Below are positions 1 through 6,841 of a stretch of DNA of 21,674 nucleotides, piece by piece. Under the pieces are notes generated by a model. That model searched no databases. It was not told the origin of the DNA and was given only the letters and a program-made list of their open reading frames with translations. The position numbers and the translations under genes were made by a program. Each line of letters starts with the position of its first letter. The first letter of the stretch is position 1. Source of the DNA: CAISIP01 sp031403955 (GTDB taxonomy: Bacteria > Pseudomonadota > Gammaproteobacteria > Burkholderiales > Burkholderiaceae_C); assembly GCA_031403955.1 (NCBI GenBank), contig JANNGR010000308.1, forward strand, positions 1 through 21,674, in the 5' to 3' direction.

Positions 1-90
1 GTCCTGGGGCCGGCGATCGCGGCGATGTTCATCGCGGTCTGGCACATCCATGGGTCGGCCGACGACGGCGACACCGCATCGCCGGCCTGA
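1..90 (+). CDS. C-terminal end of a membrane permease, probably AI-2E family transporter (partial)
   Basis: Frame 1 is open from the window edge to a TGA at 88-90 and gives 29 residues. They begin VLGPAIAAMFIAVWHIHG, a hydrophobic stretch followed by a short acidic tail. A final helix carrying LGP and ending just before a short hydrophilic tail is typical of the AI-2E/PerM permease family (multi-pass inner-membrane exporters or permeases). Only this tip is visible, so the family call rests on one helix. The gene runs convergently into the esterase gene, with 18 bp between the stops. Confidence 0.5.
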   Translation, partial: VLGPAIAAMFIAVWHIHGSADDGDTASPA

Positions 91-108
91 CGGTCCGCCG
101 ATGCAGGC

Positions 109-1161
109 TCATGCCCGTTCCAGCGCGCGCTGGTGCGCGCCAGTGGCGAATTGTTTGGCGATGAAGGCCCACATCATGCGTGACGCGTCGGGGCCTTTCG
201 GGTCGCTGTAGGCCTGGCCGGGAGCGCCGCCGCTCCAGGCATGGCCAAGCCCCTTGATCTCGCACAGGGTCGCGACCAGCCTGGAACGGGTGCGATAGTC
301 GGTGATCGTCGCCGGGTACCGCGCGCCGCGTTGCACATTACGTGGCGCACCGGGTGTCGCGCCCTCCCGCGCGGCCCAGCGCCGCGCCGCGTCGGCGCCG
401 TTGACCGGCGCGACGATACGGTCGGCGCTGCCGTGGATCACCAGCAGCGCGGGCAACTGCGTCCCTTCAGCCAGCAGCGCTGGCGGCTCGGCCGGCGTTC
501 GTCGCCCGCGCATCGCGCCCAGCGCCGTGGTTTGAGAATGTGCGACCCCCGGCCCAATGCCCGAATGCATCGCAATCGCCCGAAAGCGCTCCGGCCGGCG
601 TGACGCAAGCAGCGCGGCCATGCTGGCGCCCGCCGACAGGCCGGCCAGCGCGACACGTTGCGGGTCCACCGGTTGCAGGCGGCATACCTGGTCGATCGCC
701 GCGTCGATGGCGCCGGCCTCGGCCTGGGCGCGGCCGGAGCGTGTGTCGTACCAGTTCCAGCAACGTTGCGCATTCGAAAGCCGGTCCTGCTCGGGGTAGA
801 GCACGATAAAACGCTCGCGCGCGGCAATCCGGTTCATTCGGCAACATGTCGCTAGCCCTTGCGCATCCTGGGCGCAACCGTGCAGCATCACCAGCAGTGG
901 CAAAAGCTCGCTGCGCCGCACGCCCGGCGGCTTGTAGAGCCGGTAGCGGCGCGCGCCCGCCGCGCCGATGACCACGCCCGAACTCCAGCCGGCCGCCGGC
1001 GCCGGCGCGGGTTTTGCCCGGCTGCGTTTGCGTGGGCTGGGCGCGACCCGGAGCGTTCGCGCCACCGCCTTGGAACCGGCGCGCACCACCGTGCGCGTCA
1101 TGGCTTTCAGCGTGCGCTGGATGGACCGGTTCCAAAGACTGGTTGGTTTACGTCTTGCCAT
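109..1161 (-). CDS. PHB-depolymerase/feruloyl-esterase-type alpha/beta hydrolase
   Basis: A 350-aa serine esterase of the extracellular PHB depolymerase-like (LpqC/poly(3-hydroxybutyrate) esterase) family, expected to hydrolyse polyester or aryl-ester bonds. Visible hydrolase landmarks are the oxyanion-hole segment LHGCAQ (93-98), the nucleophile elbow GLSAG (174-178, Ser176), an acid residue in GSADRIV (Asp247) and the late histidine in GLGHAWSGG (His307). The first 60 residues are basic and proline/alanine-rich, with no convincing cleavable signal peptide, so the cell location is open. The ATG at 1161 is preceded by a good ribosome site (GAGG, about 7 nt upstream). The length is normal for the family. 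Substrate cannot be read from sequence. It stands alone, convergent with the permease gene and 127 bp downstream of the stress-protein gene on the same strand. Confidence 0.85.
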   Translation of the reverse strand: MARRKPTSLWNRSIQRTLKAMTRTVVRAGSKAVARTLRVAPSPRKRSRAKPAPAPAAGWSSGVVIGAAGARRYRLYKPPGVRRSELLPLLVMLHGCAQDAQGLATCCRMNRIAARERFIVLYPEQDRLSNAQRCWNWYDTRSGRAQAEAGAIDAAIDQVCRLQPVDPQRVALAGLSAGASMAALLASRRPERFRAIAMHSGIGPGVAHSQTTALGAMRGRRTPAEPPALLAEGTQLPALLVIHGSADRIVAPVNGADAARRWAAREGATPGAPRNVQRGARYPATITDYRTRSRLVATLCEIKGLGHAWSGGAPGQAYSDPKGPDASRMMWAFIAKQFATGAHQRALERA

Positions 1162-1288
1162 GTTTTACCTCAACCCCCAGGACGACAGCCTTGGAGACGT
1201 GACAATCGACCCGCGCGGCGGCCGGGCCGCGGTTCGATTCGAATCAGGCCGGGCGCAATCGCCATGCGCCGCAACTACCAGGAAACGG

Positions 1289-1759
1289 TCAGTGCGGTGT
1301 TTGCGCCGCAACGTCAATGTCAAGACCGCGGTCCGGCGACTCGAAAACCTGTGTTTCGCCCCAAGGCTGCTCAGTCAAATCCTCGATGATGAACCGGCCG
1401 TAACGTTGGGCTGCCGTAGCCTTCATGCTGCGCACCACGGCGGCAACCCGTTCGGCCTGCTCGTCCTCAGGGGCATGTACGACCAGAAAGCTGCACCCGT
1501 TTTGCGCCAGTTCGCGCTGCGAGCGCACGAGGTTGAGTTCCTGGCCGACTGAAGCCAGCGGGCTTGCGCTCAGCATATCGGCGTCAGCCTGGGCCTCCAT
1601 CTCCCGCGGCGTGTAGCGCACCAGGTCCGAGGCGCTGAAGCCCTGCTCGAGCAGGGCGCTCACCGCCGTCTGCATAGCCGCATCGGAAGCAAACGCGATT
1701 ACCGTGTGGCCTACCGGCTTGAAGACTCCAAATGATTTTGGAGGATCGGACTTTTCCAT
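1289..1759 (-). CDS. Small stress-type protein, YflT/general stress protein 17M-like fold (tentative)
   Basis: A soluble 156-aa protein with no signal peptide or membrane helix. Residues 17-125 alternate strand and helix: TVIAFASDAAMQTAVSALL, then GFSASDLVRYTP, then a second strand near CSFLVVHAPEDEQ followed by a helix. This resembles the ferredoxin-like heat-induced stress protein YflT domain, in which two such halves pack together. No catalytic motif is visible and the biochemical role is unknown. The start is well supported: AAGGAG lies 6 nt before the ATG at 1759. It is divergent from the first Crp/Fnr gene, with 224 bp of shared upstream DNA holding a 9-bp inverted repeat, so co-regulation is plausible. 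The family call is from pattern only. Confidence 0.65.
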   Translation of the reverse strand: MEKSDPPKSFGVFKPVGHTVIAFASDAAMQTAVSALLEQGFSASDLVRYTPREMEAQADADMLSASPLASVGQELNLVRSQRELAQNGCSFLVVHAPEDEQAERVAAVVRSMKATAAQRYGRFIIEDLTEQPWGETQVFESPDRGLDIDVAAQTPH

Positions 1760-1850
1760 GCGGGACTCCTTGAATACAGGACCTCATCTTCGCCGCCACG
1801 GCGCTGGCTGACTGTGCGCCACCCCACACAGACATGGCTCGACCGGCCAA

Positions 1851-1960
1851 GTACCCCATATCATAAGTACGGGCACACAATGAAATCGATGCATTGCGGG
1901 TCAGGGCAAACGCAAACCACGGCGATACCATTCTGTGCGCGTATTGGTGCAATGGGGTAC
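1851..1960. promoter_or_regulatory. Divergent promoter region with a 9-bp inverted repeat
   Basis: GTACCCCAT (1851-1859) and its exact reverse complement ATGGGGTAC (1952-1960) bracket 92 bp between the divergent stress-protein gene and Crp/Fnr gene 1. The right arm ends 23 bp before the regulator's ATG. This could be two half-operators or a DNA loop. No TTGAT-N4-ATCAA FNR box is present. A coincidental repeat is possible. Confidence 0.3.
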
Positions 1961-1983
1961 CAAATGTCTGAACAGGAGAAGCC

Positions 1984-2721
1984 ATGTCCGAAGTGTCGTG
2001 CCGCGAATGCCCTCTGAGAACGCTGCCGCTGTTCATGCCGCACAGCGCCGCGGAACTCGATCTGGTGCAGTCGTTGAAACGGCGTGAGGTGCGGGTGCGC
2101 GGCGGCGAGACGCTGATCCACCAAGGGCAAACCGACGCCCCGCTTTACACGCTGCTGGATGGCTGGGCCTTTCGATACAAGACCTTGCGCGACGGGCGGC
2201 GCCAAATCCTGAATTTTCTGCTGGCCGGCGACTTCATCGGCGTACAGCAAAATATGGGCGACGCGAGCGCCCACGGTGTGACGACGCTGACCGACTCGGT
2301 CTTCTGCGTCTTCCAGCGCGACGCCTTATGGGAGCTGCATCGCCAGCAGCCTTCGATGGGTTTCAACATCACCTGGCTGACGGCGCATGAAGAGTCGCTG
2401 GTCGACGACACGCTGCTGTCGGTCGGGCGGCGCAGCGCCGAAGAGCGCATCGCTTCGCTGCTGATCCTGCTGTTCAAGCGCGCCGCGGCGCTGCAGGCCG
2501 ATGGCGGTGCCACCGGCGTGCCGTTCCCGCTGACGCAGCAACACATGGCCGACGGCTTGGGCCTGTCGCTGGTGCATACCAACAAGACCCTGCGCCGGCT
2601 GCAGCGCCGCGGACTGCACCGGATTGACGAAGGGCGGCTGTTTTTGCGTGACGTGAAGACGCTCGCGCGTTTGGCCGACCTGTACGGTGACGGCCGCCCG
2701 CCGCAGCGTCCGCTGGTCTAG
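1984..2721 (+). CDS. Crp/Fnr-family transcriptional regulator 1 (FNR-like, incomplete Cys set)
   Basis: A 245-aa Crp/Fnr regulator: cyclic-nucleotide-binding-type beta-roll at about 25-115, long dimer helix about 125-170, and winged helix-turn-helix about 183-213 (LTQQHMADGLGLSLVHTNKT, then LRRLQRRGL). The N-terminus has CRECPLR (Cys6, Cys9), and Cys108 (SVFCVF) falls where E. coli FNR has Cys122. The position equivalent to FNR Cys29 is Pro15, so a standard four-cysteine [4Fe-4S] site is not complete. The motif AGDFIG (81-86) matches the FNR LAGDLVG segment. The ligand may be redox, another small molecule, or none. AGGAG sits 5 nt before the ATG. It ends 16 bp from the stop of the convergent regulator 2. 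Confidence 0.88.
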   Translation: MSEVSCRECPLRTLPLFMPHSAAELDLVQSLKRREVRVRGGETLIHQGQTDAPLYTLLDGWAFRYKTLRDGRRQILNFLLAGDFIGVQQNMGDASAHGVTTLTDSVFCVFQRDALWELHRQQPSMGFNITWLTAHEESLVDDTLLSVGRRSAEERIASLLILLFKRAAALQADGGATGVPFPLTQQHMADGLGLSLVHTNKTLRRLQRRGLHRIDEGRLFLRDVKTLARLADLYGDGRPPQRPLV

Positions 2722-2737
2722 CGTCGCCGGCGCCGCA

Positions 2738-3430
2738 TCAAGCCAGCAGTTGGTCGTAAGTCCGCCGGTCGACCGCGTAGCAGCTACACGCCGCCGCTTC
2801 CAGCCCCTTGCGGTCCAGCACCGTGAGTACGCCGCGGCGGTATTCGATCAGGCCGGTGCGCTGCAATTCGCCCGCCGCCTTGGTGACGCCGACGCGGCGC
2901 ACACCGAGCATGTAGGCCAAGAACTCCTGCGTCACCCGGAACTCGGCGCGGTGGGCGCGGTCCTGGCTCATCAGCAGCCAGCGCGCCAGGCGTGGACCAA
3001 TCAGGTGGTAACGCAGGCAACCGGCCGCCTCGGCCATCTGGCACATCAACACATACAGGTAGCGATGCAGGCCGCGTTGCAACGCCGGGCTGAGTGCCAA
3101 TTCGCGCCGGAAGGCGGCCGCGCCAATGCGCCACGCCGTGCCCTCGCCTTGCACCAGCGCATGTAATGGTGCCGCCACCACGCCCAGGGCCAGTTGCGCG
3201 CCGGCCATGCCTTCACGGCCTACCATGCCGATTTCCAGGCCCGGATTGCCGTCGATCGACATCACCAGCGAAATGAAGCCCTCAGTGGGAAAGTAGACAT
3301 GGCGGGTGGGCTTGCCGGGTTCGTACAACACTTCAGCCAGGACCAGCTCGACCGGCTCGCAGATGGCCAGCAGGCGCGCACGATCCTTGCGCGGAAGCAA
3401 CTCGATCAAATGATTTTCGACGGCGGCCAT
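2738..3430 (-). CDS. Crp/Fnr-family transcriptional regulator 2
   Basis: A 230-aa regulator with an N-terminal effector beta-roll (about 25-110), a dimer helix (about 112-155) and a C-terminal winged helix (167-195; TQEFLAYMLGVRRVGVTKAA). It shares the pattern YFPT..ISL, VGREG, MLGVRR.GVT and the C-terminal C-x-C-Y-A (Cys215, Cys217) with regulators 3 and 4, but is clearly more diverged from them than they are from each other. The conserved Glu and Arg that E. coli CRP uses to hold cAMP are not evident, so cAMP dependence is unlikely. GGGGAG lies 5-6 nt before the ATG. Upstream are a perfect 12-bp palindrome (3455-3466) and a copy of the shared GTGCNNTAGCGCAC element (3556-3569). Confidence 0.88.
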   Translation of the reverse strand: MAAVENHLIELLPRKDRARLLAICEPVELVLAEVLYEPGKPTRHVYFPTEGFISLVMSIDGNPGLEIGMVGREGMAGAQLALGVVAAPLHALVQGEGTAWRIGAAAFRRELALSPALQRGLHRYLYVLMCQMAEAAGCLRYHLIGPRLARWLLMSQDRAHRAEFRVTQEFLAYMLGVRRVGVTKAAGELQRTGLIEYRRGVLTVLDRKGLEAAACSCYAVDRRTYDQLLA

Positions 3431-3454
3431 GGTGGCTCCCCGGTATGTTGCTGG

Positions 3455-3466
3455 CCCCTTAAGGGG
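3455..3466. promoter_or_regulatory. 12-bp perfect palindrome upstream of regulator 2
   Basis: CCCCTTAAGGGG, 24 bp before the start codon of regulator 2. It lies in the leader or core-promoter zone, so it could be an operator or a small RNA hairpin. No T-tract follows in either direction, which argues against a terminator. Confidence 0.35.
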
Positions 3467-3555
3467 AAACGGGCGCGCTGAAGATCACCCTGCTAGCGAA
3501 TGCAATACCGTCTGCCTCGGTCGGTCAAGCGTATGCCGGCAACGGCCGATCGACC

Positions 3556-3569
3556 GTGCTATAGCGCAC
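3556..3569. promoter_or_regulatory. Shared palindromic element, copy 1 (GTGCTATAGCGCAC)
   Basis: Fits GTGCNNTAGCGCAC. It lies between regulators 3 and 2, 125 bp upstream of the start of regulator 2. The same element recurs at 5394-5407 and 16440-16453, always intergenic, so it is probably a protein-binding site. The binder is not known from the sequence. Confidence 0.45.
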
Positions 3570-3610
3570 ATAGCGGTGAAATAAACCGCCGCAAGCAGAA
3601 ATTGACGGCG

Positions 3611-4342
3611 TCAGGCGGCGAGCGGCATCGGCAGCAGCCGGCGGTATTCCTTGCTGGCCATGGCGTAACACTCGCAAGTGCGTTTTTCCAGCCGCTGGCG
3701 GTCGAGCACGTCAATGTGGCCGCGGCTGTAGCGGATCACTCCGGCCTGTTGCAGCTTGAGTGCCGCGGCCGTAACGCCTTCGCGGCGCACGCCCAGCAGG
3801 CTGGCCAGCAATTCCTGCGTCATCAGCAGTTCGTCGGACGGCAAACGGTCCAACCCCAGCAGCAGGCGGCGGCACATTTGCTGGTCGATCGAGTGGTAGC
3901 GATTGCACAATGCGGTCTGCGCCACCTGCCCGATCAGCGCCTGGGTGTAGCGCAGCAACATCGTCAGCACCGGTCCGGCACGGTCGACCTCACTTTTCAC
4001 CATGTTGGCGCGCAAGCGATAAGCCTGGCCCGCGCTTTGCACCACCGTCTGACTCGGTGTGGCGTTGCCGCCCATGAACAGCGAAATGCCGACCACACCA
4101 TCGTTGCCGACCACCGCCACCTCCGAAGACGCGCCGTCTTCCGTCATGTACATCAGCGACACGATGGCCGTGGTCGGGAAATACACATACGCCGGCGTGC
4201 GGCCTGAATCGCATAACACCTGGCCCAGCGCCAGTTCCACCAACTCGAGGTGCGGCTGCCAGCGTTCCCATTCGACCGCCGGCAACACGGCGAGCAGTTG
4301 GTTCTCACGCGGGTCGGAGGTATGGCGAGGGGAAGTGTTCAT
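3611..4342 (-). CDS. Crp/Fnr-family transcriptional regulator 3
   Basis: A 243-aa protein: effector domain about 35-115 (VYFPTTAIVSL, VVGNDGVVGISLFMGG), dimer helix about 120-162, winged helix about 175-203 (TQELLASLLGVRREGVTAAA) and a C-terminal CECYA (Cys223, Cys225). By eye roughly two thirds of residues match regulator 4, including the putative recognition helix VRREGVT, so the two arose by tandem duplication. The cAMP-contact Glu/Arg pair of CRP is not apparent. The ribosome site is weak (GAG about 7 nt upstream). A 17-bp palindrome lies just upstream at 4359-4375. It follows regulator 4 with a 165-bp gap, long enough for its own promoter. Confidence 0.88.
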   Translation of the reverse strand: MNTSPRHTSDPRENQLLAVLPAVEWERWQPHLELVELALGQVLCDSGRTPAYVYFPTTAIVSLMYMTEDGASSEVAVVGNDGVVGISLFMGGNATPSQTVVQSAGQAYRLRANMVKSEVDRAGPVLTMLLRYTQALIGQVAQTALCNRYHSIDQQMCRRLLLGLDRLPSDELLMTQELLASLLGVRREGVTAAALKLQQAGVIRYSRGHIDVLDRQRLEKRTCECYAMASKEYRRLLPMPLAA

Positions 4343-4358
4343 GCGGCGCTCGTTGGAT

Positions 4359-4375
4359 TCATGGATGGTCCATGA
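4359..4375. promoter_or_regulatory. 17-bp palindrome before regulator 3
   Basis: TCATGGA, spacer TGG, TCCATGA: perfect 7-bp arms, 16 bp upstream of the regulator 3 start codon. Flanking GGAT/ATCC bases extend the symmetry with one extra base. It suits an autoregulatory operator, since CRP-type dimers bind sites of about this size, but the sequence is not a CRP or FNR consensus. It could also form a leader RNA hairpin. Confidence 0.4.
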
Positions 4376-4507
4376 TCCCGCCCGGCGCTGCTTTGGGCTA
4401 TCGGCGGCGACCGGTTCCGCTTGTCGGCCCGGTCCTACAGCGCAGACAGGCAGTGACCGCTGTCAGTGAATCAAGCGTGACCGCGCAGGCCGTCGCGTTG
4501 TGAAGCG

Positions 4508-5227
4508 TCAGGCCGCCAGTCTTTCGGGCAGCAGCCGGTCGTACTCTTTCTTGACCACCGCGTAACACTCGCAGGTGCGTTTCTCGAGCCCCGGGCGGTC
4601 CAGCACCGAGATGCGGCCACGCGCGTAACGGATCAGCCCGGACTGCTGCAGCTTGAGCGCGCCTTCGGTGACGCCTTCGCGGCGCACGCCCAGCATGTTG
4701 GCGATCAGTTCCTGCGTCATTACCAGTTCGCTGCCCTGCAGCCGGTCCAGGCTAAGCAGCAGCCAGCGGCACAGTTGCTGGTCCAGCGAGTGGTGCCGGT
4801 TACACACCGCGGTTTGCGACATTTGCGTGATCAGCGCCTGGGTGTAGCGCAATAACACATGCATCACCGGTCCGGCCCGGTTGAACTCTTCCTTGACCAT
4901 TTGCGCCGGCAATCGAAAGCCCTGGCCGGCGCTTTGCACCACGGCACGGCTGGGTGTGGACTCGCCGCCCATGAACAGCGAGATACCGACGATACCCTCG
5001 TTGCCGACCACGGCAATCTCGGCTGAGGCGCCGTTTTCCATCACATACAGCAGCGAGACGATGGCGGTGCTCGGAAAATACACATGCTCCAGCGTGGCGC
5101 CAGGCTCGTACAACACTTCACCCAGCGGCATCTCGACGGCTTCGAGATTTGGCAGCCAGCGTTGCCATTCCGCGTCGGGCAACGCAGCCAGCAGGTGGTT
5201 CATTTTTGGGTTGGCAGAGATGGCCAT
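4508..5227 (-). CDS. Crp/Fnr-family transcriptional regulator 4
   Basis: A 239-aa protein taking the start at 5227, where AGGA stands 8 nt upstream. An ATG at 5308 would add 27 residues that match nothing in the paralogues. Effector domain about 30-110 (VYFPSTAIVSL, VVGNEGIVGISLFMGG), dimer helix about 115-160, winged helix about 171-199 (TQELIANMLGVRREGVTEGA) and CECYA near the end (Cys219, Cys221). It is a close paralogue of regulator 3, with the same recognition helix, so both may read the same operator. Its 280-bp upstream region, shared divergently with the 110-aa gene, contains two hairpins and a copy of the GTGCNNTAGCGCAC element. Confidence 0.88.
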   Translation of the reverse strand: MAISANPKMNHLLAALPDAEWQRWLPNLEAVEMPLGEVLYEPGATLEHVYFPSTAIVSLLYVMENGASAEIAVVGNEGIVGISLFMGGESTPSRAVVQSAGQGFRLPAQMVKEEFNRAGPVMHVLLRYTQALITQMSQTAVCNRHHSLDQQLCRWLLLSLDRLQGSELVMTQELIANMLGVRREGVTEGALKLQQSGLIRYARGRISVLDRPGLEKRTCECYAVVKKEYDRLLPERLAA

Positions 5228-5321
5228 GACTAAAGTCCTGCGCGGGTCGGGGCTTAGAACATGACCGGTGGTGGTGGTCTTGCCCAGAACCCGATTGTAA
5301 GCAGTCACAACCGTTTCTTAA

Positions 5322-5368
5322 GTTCGGTAGCGAACATAATCGGCCCGCCAGACTGCGCTTGCGGGCCG
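5322..5368. promoter_or_regulatory. Two adjacent inverted repeats upstream of regulator 4
   Basis: GTTCG-GTAG-CGAAC (5322-5335) is followed by CGGCCCGC (5341-5348) and its reverse complement GCGGGCCG (5361-5368) around a 12-nt loop. They lie 95-141 bp before the regulator 4 start. If transcribed they would form stable leader hairpins. Neither has the T-run of a standard terminator. The function, whether attenuation or protein binding, is open. Confidence 0.3.
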
Positions 5369-5393
5369 ACAGCGCGATCAGGTTTGCGGCTGC

Positions 5394-5407
5394 GTGCGTT
5401 AGCGCAC
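5394..5407. promoter_or_regulatory. Shared palindromic element, copy 2 (GTGCGTTAGCGCAC)
   Basis: Second match to GTGCNNTAGCGCAC. It sits in the divergent region, 166 bp from the regulator 4 start and 100 bp from the 110-aa gene start, and could control either or both. It differs from the perfectly symmetric ferritin-gene copy at a single base. Confidence 0.45.
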
Positions 5408-5507
5408 AGACGCGCCAGCCTGTCGGTACTAGTCTGAATTTAAGCGCAAAGCCGCTTGTTGCGCAAGTCCGGTCCTGGGCCGCCACCCGCCAACCCAAAG
5501 GAAAAAC

Positions 5508-5840
5508 ATGGGTATTTTCACGCCTGAAAATGGTCAGTTGGCGGCAGCGCCGGACCTGCCGCCGCTACCGGGCGTATCGACAGTCGAAGTGCCCACTGAC
5601 ATTCCGGCGTTGAAGAATGCCGAACTGGTGCAGTTGCGCGTGCGTGTGGTGGCGCTGGAAAACCTGGTGATTGTCTTGCTCGCTAAAGGCGCACGGCAGC
5701 AACTGGAGCTGGCGCGTGACATGGCCGCCTATATCTCCCCCAGGCCGGGTTTCACCGACCATCCGCTGACGTTGCATGCGGCGGCCCAGATGGTGCATCT
5801 GGTCGAAAGAGCCGGGCATTTCCGGGTGACACCGCCGTAG
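5508..5840 (+). CDS. Hypothetical 110-aa soluble protein
   Basis: I do not recognise a named family. The ATG at 5508 has an AAAGGAAA ribosome site about 5 nt upstream. The protein begins with a proline-rich acidic stretch (1-40) and continues into an amphipathic helix (about 41-75; NAELVQLRVRVVALENLVIVLL) that looks like a coiled coil. It ends with HPLTLHAAAQMVHLVERAGHF. There is no signal peptide, cysteine or obvious catalytic motif. It is divergent from regulator 4 and shares the intergenic region that carries the GTGCGTTAGCGCAC element. Its last 89 bp overlap the tail of the UDG-family gene on the opposite strand. Confidence 0.7.
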   Translation: MGIFTPENGQLAAAPDLPPLPGVSTVEVPTDIPALKNAELVQLRVRVVALENLVIVLLAKGARQQLELARDMAAYISPRPGFTDHPLTLHAAAQMVHLVERAGHFRVTPP

Positions 5841-6549
5841 CGCGCCCCGATGCAGGCGTGGACAAGGCGGCGATTCGGTCCCGCAGCATCGGCACCAACA
5901 GCCGGTCAAACCACGGATGGGCCTTGAACCAGCTCTGGTTACGCGGCGTCGGGTGCGGCAGGGCAATGAAATGCGGCGCGTATTCGCGCCACGCCCGCAC
6001 TGTTTGCGCCAGTGACGACTGGCGGCGATTGCCCAGAAACTGGCGCTGCGCAATCTCACCCACCAGCAACGTCAATTCAAGCCGCGGCAACCGGTCGAAT
6101 AACTGGTCGAGCCGCAGCACCGCGCCGGCGCGGCGCTCGGGAAATTCATCGTCAACGCCCCGGCCAATGTAAAAATAGTCAGTGGGCACGATGGCGACCT
6201 GCGATTGGTCATAGAAAAACGCCTTGTCGACGCCCATCCACGCCCGTAGACGCTGCCCACTGCGGTCGTCCCATGGAAGGCGGCTGACGTGTGCACGTTC
6301 TCCCGGCCCCTCCCCCACGATCAGGATGCTGGCCTTTTCAGCCGCGCGCAACACCGGAACTGCAAGCGGCAGTGGCGCATTGCCCCGATGGCCGTCGCTC
6401 TCGGCGGCGAGTACCCGTTCATAAGTGGAATAAGCTGCTTCGGGAACGGCAACGCCACGCTCCCCCGCGCGCCTGGCGCGCTCGGCAGCCAAGGCGGAAA
6501 ACGACCTTAGGGGCCGCTCGGTCGCCAGTGGCATCATGGGGCTCTTCAT
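5752..6549 (-). CDS. Uracil-DNA glycosylase superfamily protein
   Basis: A 265-aa protein from the ATG at 6549, chosen because AGGAGG stands 6 nt before it; an upstream ATG would add 55 unsupported residues. The UDG-superfamily fold shows in ILIVGEGPGE (75-84, motif with G-x-x-P-G), the aromatic/acidic segment up to DYFYIGRG, LTLLVGEIAQ (159-168) and the late motif HPTPRN (199-204). HP-x-PRN followed by xxWFKxHPWFD is the pattern of a subgroup usually annotated only as UDG family, so glycosylase activity is not proven. The core seems to end near residue 229. The last ~36 residues are low-complexity, and most of that tail is antisense to the 110-aa gene. A repair role (removal of uracil or another damaged base) is inferred from the family. 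Confidence 0.8.
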   Translation of the reverse strand: MKSPMMPLATERPLRSFSALAAERARRAGERGVAVPEAAYSTYERVLAAESDGHRGNAPLPLAVPVLRAAEKASILIVGEGPGERAHVSRLPWDDRSGQRLRAWMGVDKAFFYDQSQVAIVPTDYFYIGRGVDDEFPERRAGAVLRLDQLFDRLPRLELTLLVGEIAQRQFLGNRRQSSLAQTVRAWREYAPHFIALPHPTPRNQSWFKAHPWFDRLLVPMLRDRIAALSTPASGRATAVSPGNARLFRPDAPSGPPHATSADGR

Positions 6550-6594
6550 AGTTATCCTCCTGCTACAGGATAGCCATGGCGCGTATACGTATCT

Positions 6595-6676
6595 GTGCGT
6601 TACCGAACATTGGAAACAATTCGACCCAAGCATGTCCGACACAGGCGCGGCGCACCATGCGAGTGCGTTAGCAAAA
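6595..6676. promoter_or_regulatory. Two imperfect copies of the shared palindromic element
   Basis: In the 292-bp divergent gap between the UDG gene and the short membrane protein gene, GTGCGTTACCGAAC (6595-6608) matches 10 of the 12 fixed bases of GTGCNNTAGCGCAC. GTGCGTTAGCAAAA (6663-6676) matches 9. Both keep the left half GTGCGTTA exactly as in copy 2. They may be half-sites of the same factor. I see no gene or terminator in the gap. Confidence 0.25.
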
Positions 6677-6841
6677 CTCCTACTTAAAGCGGCGCCTCGT
6701 CCGACAGACAGCAACCGCTGGCCGCCCTAGCATCCAGTCAGCGCGCCGTGTTCTCTGTACCGAACCGACGCGGCGTGCAATGGATAAACCTACCTCTTTA
6801 CATTCCCGTGCGGTGGATGCGCCGTGCGGCCGGAGCCCTTC

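Noticed and set aside
1210..1253. Small palindromes (GCGGCCGGGCCGC and GATTCGAATC) as a terminator of the stress-protein gene
   Set aside because: No T-run follows on either strand, and such GC palindromes are common in this base composition.
968..1552. + strand open frame of 194 codons across the esterase and stress-protein genes
   Set aside because: It crosses two well-supported - strand genes and the gap between them, with no coding signature of its own.
1964..2017. 17-codon open frame with a CPKC motif overlapping the start of regulator 1
   Set aside because: The AGGAG site is spaced for the regulator ATG at 1984. The CxxC here is an out-of-frame echo of the regulator's CRECPLR codons.
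4440..4490. Possible FNR or CRP box between regulators 3 and 4 (GTGACC...GTCAGTGAATCAA)
   Set aside because: The right half resembles ATCAA, but the left half does not match TTGAT or TGTGA at the right spacing.
6536..6730. + strand open frame before the UDG gene
   Set aside because: It covers the UDG start and promoter region and gives a product with no pattern. The AGGAGG before the UDG ATG is the convincing signal there.
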